In this document: piece after piece, positions 1 to 4,249 of the stretch
Layout of the letters: each line of letters opens with the position of its first letter
Numbering within the stretch: the stretch's first letter is position 1
From: a bacterium
GTDB taxonomy: Bacteria > SZUA-79 > Acidulodesulfobacterales > Acidulodesulfobacteraceae
Assembly (NCBI GenBank): GCA_021813595.1
Contig: JAKAKF010000076.1
Span: forward strand, 1 to 5,574
Direction of reading: 5' to 3'
Length of the DNA stretch: 5,574 bases
Made by a program: the position numbers and the translations under genes
Notes under the pieces: generated by a model
What the model was told of the DNA's origin: nothing
Seen by the model: the letters and a program-made list of their open reading frames with translations, nothing else
Database searches by the model: none

Positions 1-112
1 TTTTAATTATAACGTAAATTATAAGTATTTACAATGTCAATACTTACGGACCATCCGGCGGATAAATCAGGCAATATTAATGTAAAAATATATCGTTTTG
101 AAATTGAAGCGT

Positions 113-265
113 ATGCCGTCTAAATCTAATTCGGATATTCTGATTAGAAATCTTTTGCCCGACGATTATAATATGACAAAAGCGGCTAAGACTATCGGAA
201 ATACGAAACAGTTTATCAGCTTCCTGGCAAAAAAGTTCGGGATTAAGAAACCGAGCAAGGCATAA
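113..265 (+). CDS. Small Fis-like helix-turn-helix protein, probably a gene fragment
   Basis: A 50-residue frame begins MPSKSNSD and contains DYNMTKAAKTIGNTKQFIS (residues 18-36) followed by KKFGIKK. This resembles the C-terminal Fis-type helix-turn-helix of sigma-54 activators and related regulators, where N-x-T-K-A-A is followed by a turn and a recognition helix ending near KKYGI. No good Shine-Dalgarno sequence precedes the ATG; there is only GAAG 3 bases upstream. The frame opens just after a stop at 83-85. An overlapping frame (34-123, 29 codons) ends inside it, so the pair may be a frameshifted remnant of one longer gene. A real DNA-binding mini-protein is possible, but a decayed C-terminus is more likely. 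The match is by eye only. Confidence 0.4.
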   Translation: MPSKSNSDILIRNLLPDDYNMTKAAKTIGNTKQFISFLAKKFGIKKPSKA

Positions 266-300
266 AAAGGAAAGAAAGTCTATCTGTATAATTTTATTAA

Positions 301-309
301 TGGTATAAT
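301..309 (+). promoter_or_regulatory. Extended -10 promoter of the decayed toxin-antitoxin pair
   Basis: TGGTATAAT is a perfect extended -10 element (TG at 301-302, TATAAT at 304-309). Transcription would begin near 316, leaving a leader of about 40 bases before the antitoxin. No good -35 is visible at 17-base spacing (TATCTG at 281-286), as is common for extended -10 promoters. The same TGGTATAAT occurs in front of ispF. Confidence 0.5.
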
Positions 310-356
310 AAATATAAGTTTAAAAATAAGTAGGTAAATATTTAACGGAGTAAAAA

Positions 357-545
357 ATACAGACGGTCAAAAACGAAGTTGCCAACCTTCTCAAACGCTT
401 GCCTGATAATTGCACTTTAGAAGATATACAGTATCATTTATATGCGATACAAAAAATTGAACGCGGATTGAAGGATGAGGAAGAAGGCCGCATTTACGAA
501 GAAAAAGAAATTGAAGAGAAAATGTCGAAATGGCTCGAAAAATAA
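357..545 (+). pseudogene. RelE/ParE-partner antitoxin with lost start codon
   Basis: The 62-codon frame reads TVKNEVANLLKRLPDNC, then TLEDIQYHLYAIQKIERGL, and ends EEKMSKWLEK. This is recognisably the short addiction-module antitoxin that accompanies RelE/ParE-type toxins. In the family, the N-terminal half mediates dimer and DNA contacts and the acidic C-terminal tail wraps the toxin. A GGAG at 347-350 stands 6 bases before codon 357-359, which is ATA rather than ATG. A stop at 351-353 leaves no canonical start upstream, and the next possible one is TTG at 399. The simplest reading is an ATG to ATA mutation that abolishes or strongly reduces translation. The rest of the frame is intact, so the loss looks recent. 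It overlaps the dead toxin gene by 16 bases. Confidence 0.7.
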
Positions 546-592
546 TCTGGACGTTAGAGGCCGCCGACTAACTTGAATTAATGTCCGGTTAA
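530..592 (+). pseudogene. RelE/ParE-family toxin remnant, early stop and deletion
   Basis: The ATG at 530-532 lies inside the antitoxin's tail and begins MARKIIWTLEAAD, a typical start of a ParE-like ribonuclease-fold toxin. Codon 14 (569-571) is TAA, where family members usually have a residue such as D followed by L-E. The frame then reads LELMSG and meets a second stop at 590-592. Beyond that no toxin-like sequence is visible before the next gene, so most of the expected roughly 90-100 residues are missing. The toxin cannot be functional, which would relieve the need for its antitoxin and fits the antitoxin's lost start codon. Confidence 0.7.
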
Positions 593-613
593 ACGGAAAC
601 ATGCAATTTATGT

Positions 614-642
614 TTGATTTTTGTATTTACGTATTATAAAAT
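614..642 (+). promoter_or_regulatory. Possible sigma-70-type promoter for the MazF-type pair
   Basis: TTGATT (614-619) and TAAAAT (637-642) are spaced by 17 bases in the AT-rich gap before the antitoxin gene at 688. A start near 649 would give a short leader. In such AT-rich DNA the match is weak evidence, and overlapping alternatives such as TATAAA at 635-640 exist. Family antitoxins usually autoregulate such a promoter, but no convincing operator is visible. Confidence 0.25.
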
Positions 643-687
643 ATATTAAATATATTCAATATTCGACAACTTGATAAAAGGCGAATT

Positions 688-882
688 ATGAGTACTAAAG
701 AATTACTTTTAAATGAAATAGAACATTGCCCGGAGCCTTTTCTTAACGAGGTTTTAGATTTTATGAATTTTTTAAAAACAAAATCTATTCAGGAAAGACT
801 TGAGACTACCGTTATAAGCGAATCCTCTCTTAAAAAAGACTGGCTTAAGCCTGAGGAAGATAAAGCATGGCAGAATTTGTAA
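688..882 (+). CDS. Antitoxin of a PemK/MazF-type toxin-antitoxin pair (DUF2281-like)
   Basis: This 64-residue protein begins MSTKELLLNEIEHCPEPFLNE and continues VLDFMNFLKTK, the helical pattern of small DUF2281-like antitoxins. It ends DWLKPEEDKAWQNL, an acidic, tryptophan-containing tail of the kind that occupies the toxin's active groove. The middle (about 31-50) is polar and probably flexible. The start is supported by AAAAGG at 676-681, 6 bases before the ATG. The gene overlaps the toxin by 16 bases, and its Trp61 codon (868-870) is nested in the toxin's ATGG. This implies translational coupling with the antitoxin made first. Autorepression of the operon is expected for the family but not shown by a clear operator. 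The role rests on resemblance and pairing. Confidence 0.8.
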   Translation: MSTKELLLNEIEHCPEPFLNEVLDFMNFLKTKSIQERLETTVISESSLKKDWLKPEEDKAWQNL

Positions 883-1199
883 AAGGCGATGTTGTTGTAG
901 TTCCTTTTCCTTTTTCCGATTTAAGCCATGCTAAAAGACGACCTGCCTTAGTTATTTCAAAATTAGACGGTGACGATTTAATCCTTTGTCAAATAACCAG
1001 TCAGACCGTTAAAGACAATTATGCGATTTCAATTAATAAAAGCGATTTTGAATCGGGAGATTTAAAACAATCGAGCAATATAAGGCCTAACAGGATATTT
1101 ACGGCCGACAGTCATATTATTCTTTATAAAATCGGTAATCTCACGAAAAATAAGGTCAATCAAATTATAGAAAGCATAGTTGAAATCATACGAAGATGA
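867..1199 (+). CDS. PemK/MazF-family mRNA interferase toxin
   Basis: A 110-residue protein with family hallmarks: KGDVVVVPFPFSDLS (6-20), the KRRPALVIS strand (23-31) with Arg25-Pro26, ILCQITSQ (39-46) and IRPNRIFTAD (72-81). Family members are small SH3-like-fold endoribonucleases that cut mRNA in the cytoplasm when the antitoxin is degraded. The basic RRP and polar T/S segments form the RNA-cleaving site. Length is normal and no key segment is missing, so it appears intact. A GAGG (853-856) lies 10 bases before the ATG within the upstream gene. Cut specificity cannot be read from the sequence. It probably works as a stabilisation module of the surrounding accessory region. Confidence 0.9.
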   Translation: MAEFVKGDVVVVPFPFSDLSHAKRRPALVISKLDGDDLILCQITSQTVKDNYAISINKSDFESGDLKQSSNIRPNRIFTADSHIILYKIGNLTKNKVNQIIESIVEIIRR

Positions 1200-1344
1200 A
1201 TTGCCTATAAAAAAACGGCAGACGTGACATTTTATACAAAATTAAAAATAGCGAGTATGCTGACTGATGGCCGGATTTTCACATAGGCATATTTTTCATA
1301 AGCATTAATACTCTTTAAAATTAATAACTTATAAAAAATCATAA

Positions 1345-1404
1345 CCGGACTCAAAATCCGGCGGGAGCAATCCCATGGGGGTTCGATTTCCCCCTTCGGC
1401 ACCA
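1345..1404 (+). pseudogene. 3' half of tRNA-Leu(CAA), probable attachment site
   Basis: The sequence folds as the 3' part of a class II tRNA. The anticodon stem is CCGGA/TCCGG (1345-1349 with 1357-1361) around loop CTCAAAA, giving anticodon CAA at 1352-1354. A long variable arm follows, GGGA-GCAA-TCCC (1363-1374). The T arm is GGGGG-TTCGATT-TCCCC (1377-1393), with a G-T pair closing the loop. The 3' acceptor strand is CTTCGGC, then discriminator A (1401) and an encoded CCA. The expected 5' acceptor strand (GCCGAAG) and D arm are absent upstream, where AT-rich DNA begins abruptly. It cannot make a tRNA. The break at the 5' edge of the anticodon stem matches the core site used by many tyrosine integrases. 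The E. coli leuX gene, also tRNA-Leu(CAA), is a known island target. Confidence 0.85.
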
Positions 1405-1413
1405 CTTATTTTA

Positions 1414-1437
1414 TAAGGTTCTCCGGTATTAACCTTA
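1414..1437 (+). terminator. Weak stem-loop after the tRNA-Leu fragment
   Basis: TAAGGTT (1414-1420) pairs with AACCTTA (1431-1437) around a 10-base loop. A run of five T (1449-1453) follows only after a gap of about 11 bases. It may be the degenerate terminator of the original tRNA-Leu gene, but the stem is AT-rich and the T run is too distant for a confident call. Confidence 0.2.
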
Positions 1438-1524
1438 ATCTTAATAACTTTTTGCTCAAGTCGGAGAAATTAAATGATTACTGCAATAATAGCGAATAGC
1501 GCCAATTAATTTGTCGTATTGTGC

Positions 1525-1559
1525 TGGTATTAATGCCAACTTAGTTAACAAAATGCCAA
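1525..1559. repeat. Imperfect palindrome plus direct repeat, possible activator site
   Basis: TGGTATTAATGCCA (1525-1538) is a 14-base palindrome with one mismatched pair. Its right part, AATGCCAA (1532-1539), recurs as AATGCCAA at 1552-1559, exactly 20 bases or two helical turns downstream. The block lies roughly 135-165 bases before the -24 element, a typical distance for a sigma-54 activator site. No regulator is identified. Confidence 0.3.
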
Positions 1560-1615
1560 GGTATTTCATTAAAATATAATTTTTGATATGCCTGCCGCCC
1601 TCTGAAATTTTAATT

Positions 1616-1635
1616 TTTATATCCGTTTATATCCG
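1616..1635 (+). repeat. Tandem repeat of TTTATATCCG (2 copies)
   Basis: TTTATATCCG occurs twice back to back (1616-1625 and 1626-1635), perfectly, with a period of about one helical turn. It begins about 77 bases and ends about 57 bases before the -24 element. It could be a same-face protein-binding site or a chance slippage repeat. Confidence 0.5.
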
Positions 1636-1679
1636 CTTTAGTCCCTAAAAATAAACCGATTAAAATATCATATACTTTT

Positions 1680-1720
1680 TAAATAATATTATGGCATAGA
1701 AATTGCTTTAATATTATTTA
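1680..1720. repeat. 11-base inverted repeat framing the sigma-54 promoter
   Basis: TAAATAATATT (1680-1690) and AATATTATTTA (1710-1720) are perfect reverse complements separated by 19 bases. The sigma-54 recognition element (1692-1707) sits inside that interval. A further copy of AATAATATT lies at 1745-1753. All arms are pure A/T, so chance is possible in this AT-rich region. The placement around the promoter makes a regulator site or local melting element conceivable. Confidence 0.4.
1692..1707 (+). promoter_or_regulatory. Sigma-54 (RpoN) promoter of the HD-GYP gene
   Basis: TGGCATAGAAATTGCT matches every defined position of the sigma-54 consensus TGGCAYRNNNNTTGCW. GG lies at 1693-1694 and GC at 1705-1706, with the required 10 bases between them. 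The predicted start is near 1718, giving a leader of about 78 bases before the ATG at 1796. Transcription would require RNA polymerase with RpoN and an ATP-using enhancer-binding activator. Confidence 0.85.
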
Positions 1721-1795
1721 TAATAATAAACATTTAAAAACCGTAATAATATTTTCCGCTGTTAATTTTGCTTAACCTGTAAAGATTTATATTTT

Positions 1796-3031
1796 ATGAT
1801 TAAAAAAGTGGATATAAAACAATTGGAAGTCGGAATGTATGTCGAAAAAATAGACCTTGCGTGGACGGACCATCCGTTCCTAAGGAACAGTTTTTTAATA
1901 AAAACTCTGGAAGCGATTAAAAAGCTATCCGATGCCGGAGTCCATACTGTTTATATAGATACGTCCAAAGGATTAGACGCTTATAACGCGCCCACAGAAA
2001 AAGAAGTTCTAAAAGAAATAGAGGAAAAAATAATCAATGTCGTATCGGATAAAGAATCCGAAGAAAAAGTAAAGAAAGTTGCCGGTTATAAAAAAACTTC
2101 GATATATAAAGAAATAAACGAGGCAAAAAAAATATTCAGGGAAACGACTGGCATTATTCGCAACTTTATGTTCGATGCGAGATTGGGCAGAAAGGTTGAA
2201 GTCGAAAGATTGAAACCCGCTATCGAAGATGTTTCTTCATCGCTTTTAAGATGCCCGGATGCACTTTTATCGTTATCGCGGATAAAACACAAGGATGACT
2301 ATACTTTTGAACACTGCGTTTCGGTATCGGCTATTCAGGTGTCTTTCAGCGCCTATCTAAATATGAACGAGCAGGATATATATAATTCGTGCATAGGGGG
2401 CTTTTTACACGACATAGGCAAAATTATGATGCCGGATTATATATTAAATAAGCCCGCCAAACTAAACGACGAGGAGTTCAGAATAATGAAAAGCCATGTC
2501 GTCGAGACTAAAAAAATTTTGGATGAGATTCCCGGGATAGAAGAAATAGCAAAACAAATTGCTTATCAACATCATGAAAGGTATGACGGGAGCGGCTATC
2601 CTTTAGGGCTCAAAGGAGAACAAATATCGCAAGCGGGGAAAATAGCCGCTATATGCGATGTTTACGACGCAATCACTTCGAACAGGATATACCACAAAGG
2701 CATTCCGCCTCATACGGCTCTCGGCAAACTCTTAGAATGGTCCGATTTTAATTTCGATAAGCTTTTAGTTGAACAATTTATAAGATTCATAGGCGTTTAT
2801 CCAGTCGGAACGCTTGTAAAATTAGAATCGGGGTTAATAGGAGTAGTCGTAGAACAAAATAACGGCGGCGCAAATTCTTTATTTCCTATTATAAAAATAT
2901 TCTATTCTTCAAAATACGGAAGATATATAAATGAATATCATCTCGACTTGTCAAAAGAAAATTGTAACAATAAAATCGTTTCCATAATTTCTGCTGAAGA
3001 AATAAATATAAATCCTATAAATTTATTTTAA
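1796..3031 (+). CDS. HD-GYP domain c-di-GMP phosphodiesterase with DUF3391 N-terminus
   Basis: A 411-residue cytoplasmic protein without signal peptide or membrane segments. Residues 1-60 (GMYVEKID, W23, DHPF, VYID) match the DUF3391 domain found in front of many HD-GYP proteins. A charged, probably helical linker follows (about 65-145). The HD-GYP domain (about 155-315) has FEH173, H205-D206 in FLHDIGK, H234, H259-H260 in HHERYDG, GYP at 267-269 and D288 in CDVYDAITS. The metal-binding set is therefore complete, and hydrolysis of c-di-GMP to pGpG or GMP is expected. The tail (about 330-385, IGVYPVGTLVKLESGLIGVVVE) is also common in this subfamily. The start is set by the DUF3391 match; its ribosome site is weak (TAAAG, 11 bases upstream). 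A perfect sigma-54 promoter lies upstream, suggesting control with motility, surface or nutrient responses. No terminator is visible in the 47-base convergent gap to the next gene. Confidence 0.93.
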   Translation: MIKKVDIKQLEVGMYVEKIDLAWTDHPFLRNSFLIKTLEAIKKLSDAGVHTVYIDTSKGLDAYNAPTEKEVLKEIEEKIINVVSDKESEEKVKKVAGYKKTSIYKEINEAKKIFRETTGIIRNFMFDARLGRKVEVERLKPAIEDVSSSLLRCPDALLSLSRIKHKDDYTFEHCVSVSAIQVSFSAYLNMNEQDIYNSCIGGFLHDIGKIMMPDYILNKPAKLNDEEFRIMKSHVVETKKILDEIPGIEEIAKQIAYQHHERYDGSGYPLGLKGEQISQAGKIAAICDVYDAITSNRIYHKGIPPHTALGKLLEWSDFNFDKLLVEQFIRFIGVYPVGTLVKLESGLIGVVVEQNNGGANSLFPIIKIFYSSKYGRYINEYHLDLSKENCNNKIVSIISAEEININPINLF

Positions 3032-3078
3032 CGCATATTTAAATAACGCTTTCTTTTTCTAATTTAATTAACGCCGGC

Positions 3079-4146
3079 TTAAAATCTAGCTCTTAGATAT
3101 TGTTTCGGCCATTCGATATCGACGCCGAGCTTATGCGCCGCCATAAGCGGCCAGTAAGGGTTTCGTAGCAACTCCCTGCCCATCTCGACCATATCCGCAG
3201 TTCCCGAACTCAATATGAAATCGGCAAACTCCGGTTTCGTAATGAGCCCCACTCCCGAAACGGCAATACCGGCCTTTTCCCTTATCTCTTTTGCGAAGCC
3301 GAGCTGGTAGCCGTAGTATATATTCATTTTGGCGTTAGGAGCGATACCTCCGGAAGAACAGTCTATTAAAGAAACTCCAGCTTCTTTCAGCATTTTTGCC
3401 AGAACAACCGCCGATTCAATGTCAAAACCTCCTTCTACCCAATCTACGGCCGAAATTCTTACGAATATAGGTTTGTTTTTCGGCCAGCCTTCGGATTTTA
3501 TAGCTTCTAATACTTCCAACAGCAGTCTTGCCCTGTTTTCTATGGAACCGCCGTACTTATCTTTTCTTTTGTTCGATAAAGGCGACAAAAACTCGTTTAT
3601 CAAATATCCGTGCGCGGCGTGTATTTCTATCAGGTCGAATCCGGCCTTATCGGCATTTTTTGCTCCGTTTGCGAAATCCTTTATAACCTTTTTAATATCG
3701 TTTTCATCCATTTCTTTCGGAACCGGATAATCTTCATTAAATGGAATAGAGCTTGGCCCGAGAACCTGCCACCCTCCTTCGTCCTGTTTTAGCGGGTTGT
3801 CTCCAAGCCAAGGAGCGTTTGTCGATGCCTTTCTTCCGGCATGCGCCAGTTGTATTCCCATTACCGACCCGCAGGATTTACAAAATTTTACCAGCGGGCT
3901 AAAAGCGTCAACCTGTTTTTCGTTCCATATTCCGGCATCATAAGGGCTTATTCTCCCCTCAGGGCTAACGCCGGTAGCTTCTACGATAATAAGTCCGACC
4001 CCGCCCACGGCTCTTGCTCCGAGATGCGCAGAGTGAAAATCTCCTATTACGCCGTCAACCGCGGAATACATACACATGGGCGCCATCATTATTCTGTTTT
4101 TTATTTTTATTCCGCCTATTTCTATAGGCTCAAAAAGCATTCTCAT
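3079..4146 (-). CDS. NADH:flavin oxidoreductase, YqjM/NamA-class Old Yellow Enzyme
   Basis: A 355-residue FMN-dependent TIM-barrel ene-reductase that would use NAD(P)H to reduce activated C=C bonds such as those of enones. It begins MLFEPIEIGGIKIKNRI and carries the signature of the class typified by Bacillus YqjM: Cys25 and Tyr27 in APMCMYS, QLAHAGRKA (99-107), His176 and His179 with Tyr181 in IHAAHGYLINEFLSPLSN, Arg230, and the FMN-phosphate segment MGRELLRNPYWPL (322-334). The end QYLRARF keeps the QYxR motif, whose arginine reaches into the neighbouring subunit in YqjM. AAGGAGGA lies 9 bases before the chosen ATG; a second ATG two codons later is less well placed. It is transcribed divergently from ispF, with an extended -10 promoter of its own. 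Physiological substrate is unknown; stress or quinone and enal detoxification are typical guesses for the family. Confidence 0.93.
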   Translation of the reverse strand: MRMLFEPIEIGGIKIKNRIMMAPMCMYSAVDGVIGDFHSAHLGARAVGGVGLIIVEATGVSPEGRISPYDAGIWNEKQVDAFSPLVKFCKSCGSVMGIQLAHAGRKASTNAPWLGDNPLKQDEGGWQVLGPSSIPFNEDYPVPKEMDENDIKKVIKDFANGAKNADKAGFDLIEIHAAHGYLINEFLSPLSNKRKDKYGGSIENRARLLLEVLEAIKSEGWPKNKPIFVRISAVDWVEGGFDIESAVVLAKMLKEAGVSLIDCSSGGIAPNAKMNIYYGYQLGFAKEIREKAGIAVSGVGLITKPEFADFILSSGTADMVEMGRELLRNPYWPLMAAHKLGVDIEWPKQYLRARF

Positions 4147-4155
4147 AATCGGCCG

Positions 4156-4163
4156 TCCTCCTT
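4156..4163 (-). promoter_or_regulatory. Strong ribosome binding site of the Old Yellow Enzyme gene
   Basis: On the minus strand this reads AAGGAGGA, 9 bases before the ATG at 4146-4144. It favours that start over the ATG at 4140. It is the strongest Shine-Dalgarno sequence in the window and contrasts with its absence before ispF. Confidence 0.75.
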
Positions 4164-4197
4164 CTTATTTTATTTAAACTTATTTACTACTTATCAG

Positions 4198-4206
4198 ATT
4201 ATATCA
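4198..4206 (-). promoter_or_regulatory. Extended -10 promoter of the Old Yellow Enzyme gene
   Basis: The minus strand reads TGATATAAT, with TG at 4206-4205 and TATAAT at 4203-4198. The start would fall near 4191, giving a leader of about 45 bases with a strong ribosome site. No clear -35 is visible. Its -10 lies about 33 bases from the ispF -10 on the other strand, so the two divergent promoters share their upstream DNA. Confidence 0.55.
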
Positions 4207-4233
4207 CATTTTTTACCGTAAAAAGCCTTGTTA

Positions 4234-4242
4234 TGGTATAAT
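4234..4242 (+). promoter_or_regulatory. Extended -10 promoter of ispF, predicting a leaderless mRNA
   Basis: TGGTATAAT is a perfect extended -10 (TG at 4234-4235, TATAAT at 4237-4242). Transcription would begin about 7 bases after the -10, at 4249 or 4250, and the ispF ATG is at 4250. The -35 region is poor (TACCGT at 4214-4219). Confidence 0.6.
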
Positions 4243-4249
4243 TATTTTA

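Larger units (their letters stand above)
1..1404. mobile_element. Putative distal end of an element integrated into tRNA-Leu(CAA)
   Basis: The stretch holds only accessory-type content: a small helix-turn-helix frame, a broken toxin-antitoxin pair and an intact one. It ends exactly in a displaced 3' half of a tRNA-Leu gene (1345-1404). Tyrosine-recombinase elements that insert in tRNA genes rebuild the complete tRNA at one end and leave the original 3' part at the other. With the tRNA on the plus strand, the element lies upstream of the fragment. The other end, an intact tRNA-Leu and an integrase would be outside the window, so the extent and type of element are unknown. Loss of the rest of an old element, or simple truncation of a duplicated tRNA, are alternatives. 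This is an inference from context. Confidence 0.45.
1405..1679. other. Non-coding region between the tRNA fragment and the sigma-54 promoter
   Basis: No reading frame here has credible coding signals; the longest start-to-stop stretches are about a dozen codons. It holds a weak stem-loop just after the tRNA fragment and two sets of short repeats, listed separately. These lie at distances upstream of the sigma-54 promoter where enhancer-binding activators commonly bind. It is probably the regulatory region of the HD-GYP gene plus the flank of the former tRNA gene. Confidence 0.5.

Noticed and set aside
1405..1795. Possible 5' half of tRNA-Leu downstream of the 3' half (permuted or intron-split tRNA)
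   Set aside because: No GCCGAAG acceptor strand or D arm is visible on either side, and the whole anticodon arm is in the fragment, so an anticodon-loop intron does not explain the break.
46..1877. Twelve-base match ACGGACCATCCG at 46-57 and 1866-1877, both reading TDHP
   Set aside because: The surrounding sequences do not resemble each other, so a duplicated HD-GYP start is not supported; a single 12-base match may be chance.
2086..2292. Minus-strand 68-codon frame inside the HD-GYP gene
   Set aside because: Shadow of the coding frame with no motif or ribosome site.
3032..3078. Bidirectional terminator between the convergent HD-GYP and Old Yellow Enzyme genes
   Set aside because: There are short T-rich runs and a repeated AACGC, but no stem of useful length can be drawn.
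3329..4221. Three plus-strand open frames of 60-133 codons (3329-3730, 3610-3792, 3841-4221)
   Set aside because: They lie antisense to or overlap the Old Yellow Enzyme gene, have no ribosome sites and show no family resemblance; the minus-strand frame has complete motifs.
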